From UBA11403 sp963784615 (GTDB lineage Bacteria > Pseudomonadota > Gammaproteobacteria > Legionellales > Legionellaceae), in assembly GCA_963784615.1 (NCBI GenBank), contig CAWASG010000001.1:1798001-1862000 (forward strand): a DNA stretch of 64,000 nt. Direction: 5' to 3'. A program made the position numbers and the translations under genes. The notes beneath the pieces are model-generated. The model saw nothing but the letters and a program-made list of their open reading frames with translations. It had not been told where the DNA came from and did not search any database. Positions 27,047 through 35,588 of this stretch are shown here, piece by piece; position 1 is the stretch's first letter, and each line of letters starts with the position of its first letter.

Positions 27047-27913
27047 TTATAAAGCGGCTGCACCACCGACAATTTCTGCCAATTCTTGCGTAATAGCAGC
27101 CTGCCGGGCTTTGTTATAAGCCAATTGAAATTCTTTTATTAACTCGCCTGCATTGTCTGTAGCACTTTTCATGGCGATCATTTTAGCGGCCTGTTCACAG
27201 GCTATATTCTCGACAACCGCTTGATAAGCCTGCAATTCGATATAACGGAAGAACAAATCATCTAGCAATTCTTTCGCATCCGGCTCGTAGATATAGTCCC
27301 AATGATGACCCAAAGACTGGCTTTCTTCTTCTGAAACAGGCAATGGAAGCAACTGCTTCATCGTAGGCTTTTGCGTCATGGTGTTGATAAATTCATTGTA
27401 AACGACATGAAGTTCATCAATTTCACCACGATCAAATGCATCCATCATCACTTTAACAACGCCAATAATATCCTGAACGCCGAGTGTGTCGCCGAGTTGA
27501 TCAACGGATGCAATCACACGTCCGCCTGAGCGTTTGAAAAAGGCTTGGCCTTTACGACCAATCACGCAAACATCAACTTCGCGACCATCTGCATGCCATG
27601 ACCGCATGTGGTTGAGCGCTTCTCGCAGAAGATTGGTATTCAACCCACCGCACAATCCACGATCCGAGGTCACCACAATGATACCTACGCGTTTAATCTC
27701 GCGGGGAATCATAAAAGGATGGCGATACTCGGATGTTGCTCGAGCGATATGTTTAACCACGTCATAAATTTTATTGGCATAAGGTTTTGATGCGCGCATT
27801 CTTTCTTGCGTTTTCCGCATTTTGCTTGCAGCGACCATTTCCATTGCTCGTGTGATTTTCTGCGTGTTTTTAATACTTGCGATCTTTGAACGGATCTCTT
27901 TAGCACCAGACAT
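27047..27913 (-). CDS. atpG: ATP synthase gamma subunit
   Basis: This is the central rotor stalk of F1, 288 aa. The N-terminus SGAKEIRSKIASIKNTQKIT and the C-terminal KARQAAITQELAEIVGGAAAL helix are typical. It lies downstream of atpA, but with an unusually long 288 bp gap that holds a 180 bp palindrome. The ribosome site is weak. Confidence 0.97.
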   Translation of the reverse strand: MSGAKEIRSKIASIKNTQKITRAMEMVAASKMRKTQERMRASKPYANKIYDVVKHIARATSEYRHPFMIPREIKRVGIIVVTSDRGLCGGLNTNLLREALNHMRSWHADGREVDVCVIGRKGQAFFKRSGGRVIASVDQLGDTLGVQDIIGVVKVMMDAFDRGEIDELHVVYNEFINTMTQKPTMKQLLPLPVSEEESQSLGHHWDYIYEPDAKELLDDLFFRYIELQAYQAVVENIACEQAAKMIAMKSATDNAGELIKEFQLAYNKARQAAITQELAEIVGGAAAL

Positions 27914-27965
27914 AATCTTGCTTCGCCCTTTTGATTATGGCGCGAAAAAGTCGCGCCTCATCTAC

Positions 27966-28145
27966 GGGACTGTAAAACAATAACTCATACAGTTTAGCGC
28001 CCATCTTGCCGTCATCTTGCTCCGATCGGATCTTCGAAAAAGTGCAGGTGTACTTGTTGTACATCGAGCTTTTTCGAAGATCCGATCGGAGCAAGCTAAC
28101 AGCAATCTGGGCGCTAAACTGTACGAGTTATTATTTTACCGTCCC
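27966..28145. repeat. 180 bp long inverted repeat within the atp operon
   Basis: The left arm from 27966 (GGGACTGTAAAACAATAACT...) is matched by its reverse complement ending at 28145 (...GAGTTATTATTTTACCGTCCC) with few differences. A core palindrome of about 80 bp centres near 28056, with arms including CTCCGATCGGATCTTCGAAA. It lies between atpA and atpG on the transcribed strand and would form a very long hairpin in the mRNA. It has MITE-like form; no transposase is seen. Confidence 0.9.
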
Positions 28146-28201
28146 AAACCGAATTACTGCGTCACTGCCCTATATAAACAGCACTATAAGGCGTTGACTA
28201 G

Positions 28202-29755
28202 TTACCAACTACCAGACTGCTTGAAACTTTCAACAGCTGATTTTAATTGTGCTTCAATTTCAGCATCATAATTGCCCGTTTCATTAATTTTATGAAGCAG
28301 GGCTGCATGTTGTCCGTGCATAAAATCTTGCAAGGCAGCTTCAAATGCGCCGATTTCGCTAACAGGAACATCATCAAGATAGCCCTTTTCAGCCACAAAC
28401 AATGACAATGCCATTTCAGCGACAGATAACGGTGAATACTGCTTTTGTTTCATTAATTCAGTAATCCGTTGACCGCGCTCTAGCTGTTTGCGGGTCGCTT
28501 CATCTAAATCTGATGCAAACTGGGAAAACGCTTCAAGCTCACGAAATTGCGCCAATGCTAATCGTGTTCCACCACCGAGCTTTTTCATGATTTTAGTTTG
28601 TGCCGCACCACCCACTCGCGATACAGATAGACCGGAGTTAATAGCAGGCCGAACACCTGAGTTGAATAAATCAACATCAAGGAAAATCTGACCGTCGGTA
28701 ATAGAAATAACGTTGGTTGGTACGAATGCAGATACGTCGCCAGCTTGTGTCTCAATAATCGGTAATGCCGTCAAAGAGCCTGTTTTACCAGTTACAGCAC
28801 CTTTAGTCAGTTTTTCAACTTCAGCAGCATTGATACGTGCAGCGCGCTCTAATAATCGAGAATGTAAATAGAAAATATCGCCAGGATAAGCTTCACGACC
28901 TGGTGGACGCTTAAGTAACAACGAAATTTGTCGGTATGCCCATGCTTGTTTGGTCAGATCATCATAAACAATCAGTGCATCTTCACCACGCTCCATGAAA
29001 TACTCACCCATGGTACAACCTGCGTAAGGTGCAATAAACTGCATGGCAGCAGAATCAGATGCGCCGGCAACTACAACAATCGTGTGAGCCAATGCGCCGT
29101 GATCTTCTAGTCTACGGACAAGAGCAGCAACTGAAGAGGCTTTTTGACCAATCGCAACGTAAATACATTTAACGCCGGTGTTTTTTTGATTGATAATGGC
29201 ATCAATAGCGATTGCCGTTTTACCCGTTTGTCGGTCACCAATAATTAGCTCTCGCTGTCCTCGACCAACAGGGATCATCGCATCAACGGCTTTCAGACCG
29301 GTTTGAACGGGCTGATCAACTGATTGGCGAGCAATAACGCCTGGCGCTACTTTTTCAATCGGTGATAATTGAGCACTTTCAATGGGCCCTTTACCATCAA
29401 TTGGATTACCTAATGCATCAACAACACGACCCAATAAACCAGGGCCTGTTGGGACTTCAAGAATACGACCGGTACAACGGCCTTTATCACCTTCTGACAG
29501 ATTATTTGCATCACCCAAAATAACCGCACCAACCGAATCACGCTCCAAGTTCAACGCTAATCCGTAAACGCCGCCGGGAAACTCAATCATTTCACCCTGC
29601 ATGACATCGTCAAGACCATGCATACGAACGATGCCGTCTTTCAAGCTAATAATAGTGCCTTCGTTTTTCGCTTCAGTGACAACGTTAAACTGTTCTATTT
29701 TCTGTTTAATTAATTCGCTAATCTCAGACGGATTTAAAGCTGCAAATTCTGACAT
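28202..29755 (-). CDS. atpA: ATP synthase alpha subunit
   Basis: This is the non-catalytic F1 subunit, 517 aa. The P-loop GDRQTGKT is at 173-180; the SDSAAMQFIAPYAGC and RPAINSGLSVSRVGGAAQ regions are canonical. A good ribosome site (AGAGGATAGA) precedes the ATG. It is downstream of atpH. Confidence 0.98.
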   Translation of the reverse strand: MSEFAALNPSEISELIKQKIEQFNVVTEAKNEGTIISLKDGIVRMHGLDDVMQGEMIEFPGGVYGLALNLERDSVGAVILGDANNLSEGDKGRCTGRILEVPTGPGLLGRVVDALGNPIDGKGPIESAQLSPIEKVAPGVIARQSVDQPVQTGLKAVDAMIPVGRGQRELIIGDRQTGKTAIAIDAIINQKNTGVKCIYVAIGQKASSVAALVRRLEDHGALAHTIVVVAGASDSAAMQFIAPYAGCTMGEYFMERGEDALIVYDDLTKQAWAYRQISLLLKRPPGREAYPGDIFYLHSRLLERAARINAAEVEKLTKGAVTGKTGSLTALPIIETQAGDVSAFVPTNVISITDGQIFLDVDLFNSGVRPAINSGLSVSRVGGAAQTKIMKKLGGGTRLALAQFRELEAFSQFASDLDEATRKQLERGQRITELMKQKQYSPLSVAEMALSLFVAEKGYLDDVPVSEIGAFEAALQDFMHGQHAALLHKINETGNYDAEIEAQLKSAVESFKQSGSW

Positions 29756-29792
29756 AAAGTCTATCCTCTTAAAGTTATTCCGGATCCGTTTT

Positions 29793-30341
29793 TTATTCGG
29801 CCAGGTCGCTAGCCAACTTCAATAATTGACCTCGTACCGAGCCATCAATCACCAAGTCCCCTGCTTGAATCAGTGCGCCACCTAAAAGTGATTCATCTAT
29901 ACTCATTTCAAGGGTAACTTGCCGCTGCAAACGTTTGGTCAACTTTTCAATTAAATGTTGTTGTTGCATATCGGATATCGGGGCAAAACTGCTGACATTA
30001 ACGGTCAACGTTTTTTCTTGATCTGCTCGTAATCGTTGATATTGGGTATAGATCCCGGGGATCAACAGTAACCGCTTATTTTCCGCCAGCAAAGCCACGA
30101 AACATTCGATCGATTTTACATCAACGTCCAGTTTCAAACGTACAACTACGGCTAAAAGCAGCTGCTGTTGTTCAGTTATGGTTGTTGCTGGGTTATTGAT
30201 AAATTGGATGCACTCAGGCAGCAATATGCTCTGCGCCATAGCAGCCAATATATCTGACCAGGCAGCTAACTGTTTTGTTTCTACTGCTAGTTCAAAGACT
30301 GCTTTCGCGTATGGTCTTGCAATCGTTGTAATATCTGACAT
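29793..30341 (-). CDS. atpH: ATP synthase delta subunit
   Basis: This is the peripheral stalk subunit, 182 aa (TIARPYAKAVFELAVETKQL at the N-terminus, VIDGSVRGQLLKLASDLAE at the C-terminus). It starts 1 bp after the atpF stop, indicating coupling. Confidence 0.96.
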   Translation of the reverse strand: MSDITTIARPYAKAVFELAVETKQLAAWSDILAAMAQSILLPECIQFINNPATTITEQQQLLLAVVVRLKLDVDVKSIECFVALLAENKRLLLIPGIYTQYQRLRADQEKTLTVNVSSFAPISDMQQQHLIEKLTKRLQRQVTLEMSIDESLLGGALIQAGDLVIDGSVRGQLLKLASDLAE

Positions 30342-30342
30342 A

Positions 30343-30813
30343 TCAAAGCTCTTCGATCAAGTTATCCATCAATGCATGGCTGGTTTTTTCGTCTACTTCG
30401 CGCATGATAATCTTTTCAGCACCGGCGACTGCAAGCGTTGCCACGCGACTACGTAACTGTGCTTTAGCGTGATTTACATCTTGAATCAATTGTTCTTGAG
30501 CAAGCTTAGAAACTTTCTGTGCTTCATCGCGAGCGTCTGCTTTAGCTTCTTCAATGAGCTGAGCGGCTCGTCGGTTTGCTTTTTCAACGATATCTGCGGC
30601 ATTCGCTTTAGCTTGTTTCAATTCATCTTTGACTCGATGTTGAGCAAGTTCAAGCTCGCGTTGACCGCGCTCTGCAGCAGCGAGACCATCAGCAATTTTA
30701 TCCTGACGCTCTTGCAATGCTTTTTCTAGCGGTGGCCAAACAAATTTCATGGTAAACCAAACAAATGCCATGAAAACCAGCATTTGTACTACCAACGTAA
30801 AATTAATGTCCAA
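30343..30813 (-). CDS. atpF: ATP synthase b subunit
   Basis: This is the membrane-anchored peripheral stalk, 156 aa: one N-terminal membrane segment, then a charged coiled coil (KFVWPPLEKALQERQDKIADG). The start is TTG at 30813, with a strong AGGAG 8 bp before it. The N-terminus aligns with E. coli AtpF from the same point, so an upstream start is not needed. Confidence 0.96.
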   Translation of the reverse strand: MDINFTLVVQMLVFMAFVWFTMKFVWPPLEKALQERQDKIADGLAAAERGQRELELAQHRVKDELKQAKANAADIVEKANRRAAQLIEEAKADARDEAQKVSKLAQEQLIQDVNHAKAQLRSRVATLAVAGAEKIIMREVDEKTSHALMDNLIEEL

Positions 30814-30838
30814 GGTCTTTTCTCCTGAAATGAACTAC

Positions 30839-30871
30839 GGATCACGTCCGAAGTTACTTCGGACGTGATCC
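30839..30871. promoter_or_regulatory. Perfect hairpin between atpE and atpF
   Basis: A 15 bp perfect stem (GGATCACGTCCGAAG / CTTCGGACGTGATCC) with a 3-base loop lies just 3' of atpE in the transcript and upstream of the atpF ribosome site. It has no T run, so it is not a typical terminator. It could block 3' decay of the atpE mRNA, which needs more copies than other subunits. Confidence 0.6.
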
Positions 30872-30908
30872 TTGGCGCGTTTTCACGCGCAAAGTGGCTC
30901 ATGGATTA

Positions 30909-31184
30909 TTAAGAACCCAAGTTACTGAGGAACGGGTTTGCGAAAGTGAAAAATAACGCGATACCTACACCAATCATCGTTACCGCATCTAACAGACCAG
31001 CAACAATAAACATTTTAACCTGAAGCATAGGAACCATTTCTGGTTGACGAGCAGATCCTTCCAAAAACTTGCCGCCCAACAATCCAAATCCAATCGCTGT
31101 ACCCAACGCACCTAATCCAATTAACAACGCAACGGCAATAACCGTCATGCCTTGAACGTGTGCTATTAACTCTGCTGCTTGCAT
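30909..31184 (-). CDS. atpE: ATP synthase c subunit
   Basis: This is the proton-carrying ring subunit. From ATG 31184 it is 91 aa with two membrane helices, the polar loop ARQPEM (R46-Q47-P48) and the proton-binding D66 in GLLDAVTMIG. GGGGATAG lies before the ATG. The open frame extends upstream into a palindromic repeat; that part is not native. Confidence 0.96.
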   Translation of the reverse strand: MQAAELIAHVQGMTVIAVALLIGLGALGTAIGFGLLGGKFLEGSARQPEMVPMLQVKMFIVAGLLDAVTMIGVGIALFFTFANPFLSNLGS

Positions 31185-31216
31185 ATCTATCCCCTTAAAA
31201 ATTAAACTTTTATACC

Positions 31217-31307
31217 GTAGGTTGGGTTGAGGCCCTAGGCCGAAGCCCAACATCTACACCAATGTCCGCCTGTTGGGCTTCAGCTTACCAGCCTCAACCC
31301 AACCTAC
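31217..31307. repeat. Palindromic intergenic repeat between atpB and atpE
   Basis: The arms are GTAGGTTGGGTTGAGGCCC and a reverse-complementary right arm ending AACCCAACCTAC, with AGCCCAACA near the loop. The two arms differ in the middle. It is within the transcribed part of the atp operon, directly upstream of atpE. Confidence 0.92.
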
Positions 31308-31326
31308 AACTTCTGCGACCTAAACC

Positions 31327-32166
31327 CTAGTGATCCTCATGAGCCAGACTGAGATACACAATCGTCAGTACCATGAAGATAAACGCCTGTAATGTGATCA
31401 CAAGAATATGGAAAATAGACCATCCAAGCGATAACAAGAACTGGGTAATACCTAACGTTGCTGTGCTGAGCATGGAAGACTCTGCTGTTGCATTCAACGT
31501 TAACAAAGCGATAAGAATAAAAATCAACTCCCCCGCATATAAATTACCGAATAGCCGTAGTGCCAATGAAATTGGCTTAGCGACCAAGCCAACCAACTCA
31601 AGAAGCAAGTTGAACGGTATAAACCATGGGCTGTTAAAAGGCTGCAGCGTTAACTCTTTGATAAATGTCTTTGGACCTTTGATTTTGATGCTGTAAAACA
31701 AAATCAGCACAAAAACAGACAAAGACATCGCAAACGTTTGATTTAAATCATTCGTTGGCACAACTTTCAAATAATCCAGACCGGCTAATTTAGCTATATT
31801 GGGCAAAATGTCTACAGGCAAGATATCCATGAAATTCATCAGGAATACCCAGATAAATACCGTTAGCGCCAATGGCCCTATTAATTGGTTTTTACCGTGG
31901 AAACAATCCTTTACCTGATTATCTGCAAACTGCAGCATTAATTCAGAAAAGTTTTGTAGTTTTCCTGGTACACCTGTTGTAAGGCGTCGCGTAGCTGAAT
32001 ATAACATCAGTACGGCAAACAATCCCAAAGCGAGCGCAATGAAAACTGTATCTAAATTGATAGTCCAAAACCCGCCGTCCGACCCAAAACTCATGGTTTT
32101 AAGGTTCCAGGTTAGATACGTCAAGTGATGCTTGATGTAGTGTGTGCTTGATACCATTTCTGTCAC
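31327..32166 (-). CDS. atpB: ATP synthase a subunit
   Basis: This is the proton-channel subunit, 279 aa with several membrane helices. SLALRLFGNLYAGELI holds the essential Arg, and the final HEDH end is typical. The GTG at 32166 has AGG 7 bp upstream and is favoured over the ATG at 32157. Confidence 0.95.
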   Translation of the reverse strand: MTEMVSSTHYIKHHLTYLTWNLKTMSFGSDGGFWTINLDTVFIALALGLFAVLMLYSATRRLTTGVPGKLQNFSELMLQFADNQVKDCFHGKNQLIGPLALTVFIWVFLMNFMDILPVDILPNIAKLAGLDYLKVVPTNDLNQTFAMSLSVFVLILFYSIKIKGPKTFIKELTLQPFNSPWFIPFNLLLELVGLVAKPISLALRLFGNLYAGELIFILIALLTLNATAESSMLSTATLGITQFLLSLGWSIFHILVITLQAFIFMVLTIVYLSLAHEDH

Positions 32167-32174
32167 TTTCTGAC

Positions 32175-32555
32175 CTATTTTCGTTTGTTATCAAAAATAA
32201 CTGGGGCAAACCAAAACATCATTTGCGCCACAATAAACCCAACCATAAAAGCCAATGGAACAATATTTAACGTTTTAAAAATCAGTGCGAATAGACTGAA
32301 TGTCAACAGCATTTTTATCGCCTCGCCTTTATAAAAACTTTTAACGATTTGCTGTGCTGCACATGCACCGTTGTATCTAAATGCTGTTTTCGCAAAATAG
32401 GCGGTTGGCAATATACTAACTAAGCCGCCTAAGAAAACGGATGCGCTGGCATGCAGGCCTGAGATGATTAACAAGGCGATTGACACCACCATGACCGTCA
32501 GCGATTGTGCTCGAAACAAACGACTAGCACCCTCAACACCTTGTTTATTTTTCAC
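32175..32555 (-). CDS. atpI: ATP synthase accessory protein I
   Basis: The 126 aa membrane protein has four hydrophobic segments (TVMVVSIALLIISGLH..., VSILPTAYFAKTAFRY...). The GTG start at 32555 has AGGTGG just before it. The frame is open to 32693, but the upstream part crosses a promoter and a palindromic repeat, so it is rejected. AtpI assists assembly of the c-ring and is the usual first gene of the operon. Confidence 0.8.
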   Translation of the reverse strand: MKNKQGVEGASRLFRAQSLTVMVVSIALLIISGLHASASVFLGGLVSILPTAYFAKTAFRYNGACAAQQIVKSFYKGEAIKMLLTFSLFALIFKTLNIVPLAFMVGFIVAQMMFWFAPVIFDNKRK

Positions 32556-32577
32556 CGCCCACCTACATTTTTCGCGA

Positions 32578-32606
32578 ATTATAAAGGAATCCATTAGAAT
32601 AATCAA
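32578..32606 (-). promoter_or_regulatory. Predicted sigma70 promoter of the atp operon
   Basis: Read on the - strand: TTGATT (32606-32601), a 17 bp spacer, then a perfect TATAAT (32583-32578). It lies 23 bp upstream of the GTG start of atpI. Position and spacing are ideal for the operon promoter. Confidence 0.72.
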
Positions 32607-32670
32607 ACATAATGGCCGTATTATTTCGAGGCTGTGGGCAGGATAGGTACATCGCTTTGCGGGCCCATCA

Positions 32671-32703
32671 TGTTGGGCTTCGCTCTCGCTCAACCCAACC
32701 TAC
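32671..32703. repeat. Half copy of palindromic repeat upstream of atpI
   Basis: This is a single right arm (TGTTGGGCTTCGCTCTCGCT then CAACCCAACCTAC) identical to the arm of the copy at 22417-22492. It sits between lpoA and the atp promoter. Confidence 0.88.
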
Positions 32704-32713
32704 GTTATAGCCA

Positions 32714-34513
32714 TTATCCTTCTGATACTTCCTGAGCCAGGCCTTTGCTTATTTTTCCCCACGTCAAGATGCGGGCTATCTGCTGATTTGAGTTTAAATA
32801 CAACACACCGCTACGATCGCTCATACCCATTGCCGGAAAAAGTAATAATTGATTCAATTGGTTCACTAAAACAAAACTATCCATGCCTAACGCATACAGG
32901 CGATTATAGCTATTCCATTGTTCTGGCCAGTTTTTATAACCCATTTGATTATTAAAAACCCAAGGCATGTCGCAGAAAATGATCCCATCCAAATCGCGAT
33001 CCTTTTGTGCATTTGCGCTGCCTGAGTACACGGCGGATGTCGCATACACAGGAACATCGCCAACAAAATAATATCGCAACATCGGCATGATTTGTCGCGC
33101 CTTGGAAGGATATGCCAATAAAAAGATCATATCAAAATCTTGACGCCGTCGTGGTTCAATTTGCGCTTTTGGATCAACAACATGCTGGTTAGTTCGCGAG
33201 GGTCGTTCCATTTCCGTCGCGTGCAATAATTGTTTCACGGCAGGCGCTATGCTGTCGTGTTCACCAAATCTTAACGTATCAACCACCTCGCCACCGCCAG
33301 CACGCCATTGATTCATGAACGCAGCTGCTACTTCGTCACCCCATGGACCCGTTGGTGCGATAACCAGGGTTCGCTTATGACCATTTTTTCGTGCCCGCAC
33401 GGCTACTTGTCTTGCTTCGCTGACAGGTGACAAACCAAATTGATAAGCATTCTGCTTAACATTCTGCGCAACATCATTGAGCAACAACGTTGGTACAGGG
33501 TGATTAATGGAAGCAATAGCCGACACATCAGCTTTACCTAATGGACCCACCACATAATCTGCACCTTCTGCAATGGCTTGTTGATAGAGCGAAAGCGCAC
33601 TGGCTTTATCTGTATCGTAGACTTGAACCGCCAAATTACCAGAGCGCTGTGCTGTAGCATAAGCTTGCATGAATCCATCACGAACCGCATTGCCAGGCCC
33701 GGCGAGCTTACCGGATACTGGTAATAGGAGTGCGATTTTTTTAGGTGTGGCAAATAAATAGGGCTCAACCGTCGTTAATGGCGATGGTAGAATCATATTA
33801 CCAGGATGATTTCGGTAGCGTGACTTCCACTGTTCCAAACTCGCCAAAGTATCATGTACATGTTCAGGGTTTGTGCGTGAAATAACGGCCAGCTGTATCC
33901 AGCCACCGAGGTCTGAACCTTCATGGGCCTCAGCGGCAAAGGCATTCAGCTCTTCTGCTGGTAGCGTTGTGAGCATCAACCATAATGCGCGTCGATTGTT
34001 AGAGCGTGCAGACTCTGCGGGCAATAAAGCTTCCAGCTTAACGCGCTCGTTAATTGCATCCATCATGTTTTTGGTATTGCGATACGCTGTTGCTAGCATT
34101 TCATGATATTGAACTTGATAAAATAAAGGCATACTATCTAATTCGTGAATAGATGAAAGCGTTGCGATTGCAGATTTCGACTGGCTACGGATTAAATCAA
34201 CTTTTGCGAGTAATATCTGTTTTTCTCGTGCTAGTTCAGGAGGAAGAGCATCTAATGATGATAATATTTTAAGCCCTTGTTGCCATTGACCGTCATAAAT
34301 AAGACGACCGGCCGCCAGAATCTCTGATGATTTCTTTTCATTCCCAGCCTGATTGTTAGCCATAGAGAGATACGCTGTAGCGGGCATACTAAAGGGACTG
34401 GTTAATTGTTGGTCAGCACGAAAATGGCTTTCAGCCACTTTTGTACATTGAGTGAGAAATATAGCAGTAAAAATCAGCAGAAACCGCTTTAACAACGCAT
34501 TATTTGGTAACAT
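32714..34513 (-). CDS. lpoA: LpoA-like lipoprotein activator of peptidoglycan synthesis
   Basis: From ATG 34513 the protein has 599 aa. A lipoprotein signal (LLKRFLLIFTAIFLTQC) puts the lipidated Cys at residue 23. There is an N-terminal TPR-like helical region and a C-terminal type I periplasmic-binding fold (PKKIALLLPVSGKLAGPGNA..., TLVIAPTGPWGDEVAAAF). This is the LppC/LpoA layout. LpoA activates penicillin-binding protein 1A from the outer membrane. Longer starts (to 34561) add a non-signal leader and lack a ribosome site. It is convergent with none and divergent from rsmI. Confidence 0.88.
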   Translation of the reverse strand: MLPNNALLKRFLLIFTAIFLTQCTKVAESHFRADQQLTSPFSMPATAYLSMANNQAGNEKKSSEILAAGRLIYDGQWQQGLKILSSLDALPPELAREKQILLAKVDLIRSQSKSAIATLSSIHELDSMPLFYQVQYHEMLATAYRNTKNMMDAINERVKLEALLPAESARSNNRRALWLMLTTLPAEELNAFAAEAHEGSDLGGWIQLAVISRTNPEHVHDTLASLEQWKSRYRNHPGNMILPSPLTTVEPYLFATPKKIALLLPVSGKLAGPGNAVRDGFMQAYATAQRSGNLAVQVYDTDKASALSLYQQAIAEGADYVVGPLGKADVSAIASINHPVPTLLLNDVAQNVKQNAYQFGLSPVSEARQVAVRARKNGHKRTLVIAPTGPWGDEVAAAFMNQWRAGGGEVVDTLRFGEHDSIAPAVKQLLHATEMERPSRTNQHVVDPKAQIEPRRRQDFDMIFLLAYPSKARQIMPMLRYYFVGDVPVYATSAVYSGSANAQKDRDLDGIIFCDMPWVFNNQMGYKNWPEQWNSYNRLYALGMDSFVLVNQLNQLLLFPAMGMSDRSGVLYLNSNQQIARILTWGKISKGLAQEVSEG

Positions 34514-34599
34514 ATAAGTCGACTCGAAACACAAGAATGCAAAAGGATATACCATGATCAATATTTCATCAAGTAAAACATGGTTTATTGGAGGCGTTT

Positions 34600-34683
34600 G
34601 TAGGTTGGGTTGAGGCTGGGAAGCCGAAGCCCAACATGGATGGTTTTGTTGGGCTTCGGCTTCCCAGCCTCAACCCAACCTAC
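34600..34683. repeat. Palindromic intergenic repeat, complete copy, lpoA-rsmI
   Basis: This is an 84 bp hairpin with perfect arms beginning GTAGGTTGGGTTGAGGCTGG and ending CCCAACCTAC, with loop ATGGATGGTTT. It lies between the divergent lpoA and rsmI genes. Confidence 0.95.
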
Positions 34684-34748
34684 GCGCTCAAGCCAACACT
34701 CATAAATTTGGTGAATCATTACATTTAATTTGAATAAGGAACACCTAA

Positions 34749-35588
34749 ATGTCAGAAACCGGTACTCTCTATATCATCGCAACACCAATTGGCAACCGGG
34801 ATGATATTAGCCTTCGCGCAATTCAAACGTTGAAATCAGTCGATAGTATTTTGGCTGAAGACACGCGTCACTCAAAGCAATTATTATCACCACTGGGCAT
34901 CTCAACACCGCTTATTTCTCTGCATGCACATAACGAAGCCGACCGTTTAGATGATTTTATTACCGCTTTACAACAAGGCAAGACTTTTGCACTCATCAGC
35001 GATGCAGGGACACCACTCATCAGCGACCCAGGTTTCCCTTTGGTCAGAAAAGCGCGGCAACTTGGCATTCCTGTTGTTCCCGTCCCTGGCGCATGTGCTT
35101 TGATTACCGCTTTATCTGCTTCAGGTGTGCCGTGTGATACATTCACTTTCATCGGATTTTTACCGGCCAAATCTGTTGCTCGCAGTAAGATATTAGCCTC
35201 TATTGAAAACACTGAACACACTGTTGTTTTTTACGAATCGACTCATCGCATTAAAGAATGTTTGCTTGACATTGCTAGTGTGCTCGGCAGTGACCGTGAG
35301 CTGGTTCTCGCGAAGGAATTAACGAAAACGTTTGAAGCGTTTGTATCGGGCAGTTGCCAAACCATTCAAGATTGGCTGGATGCAGATTCTGCTCGCTGTA
35401 AAGGCGAGTTTGTACTTATTCTGCCACCATGCGAAGTGGCTCCAAAAACGAACCACGAACAGCTTTTATCGATATTGCTTACGGAATTGCCGCTGAAACA
35501 GGCCGTTAAAATTGCCTGTCAACTGACTGGAGAACCCAAGAACGAGTTGTATCAATTAGCCTTGTCACTTACCAATACAAAAACTTGA
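34749..35588 (+). CDS. rsmI: 16S rRNA (cytidine1402-2'-O)-methyltransferase
   Basis: RsmI adds a 2'-O-methyl group to C1402 of 16S rRNA. The 279 aa protein starts with GTLYIIATPIGNRDDISLRA and has EDTRHSKQLL, FALISDAGTPLISDPG and VPGACALITALSASGVP. These are the family's hallmarks. AAGGAA precedes the ATG. The 3' end overlaps the convergent mnmE by 24 bp. Confidence 0.96.
   Translation: MSETGTLYIIATPIGNRDDISLRAIQTLKSVDSILAEDTRHSKQLLSPLGISTPLISLHAHNEADRLDDFITALQQGKTFALISDAGTPLISDPGFPLVRKARQLGIPVVPVPGACALITALSASGVPCDTFTFIGFLPAKSVARSKILASIENTEHTVVFYESTHRIKECLLDIASVLGSDRELVLAKELTKTFEAFVSGSCQTIQDWLDADSARCKGEFVLILPPCEVAPKTNHEQLLSILLTELPLKQAVKIACQLTGEPKNELYQLALSLTNTKT

Noticed and set aside
28006..28271. 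Open frames across the atp palindrome
   Set aside because: They arise from the inverted repeat itself; the translations of the two arms mirror each other, and there is no ribosome site.
31185..31253. N-terminal extension of AtpE
   Set aside because: It is encoded by the upstream palindromic repeat; the native c subunit begins MQAAELIAHV.
32556..32693. N-terminal extension of AtpI
   Set aside because: It crosses an ideal promoter and runs into a palindromic repeat; the short GTG form fits the family length.
34514..34561. Longer start for LpoA
   Set aside because: It adds residues before a well-formed lipoprotein signal and has no ribosome site.
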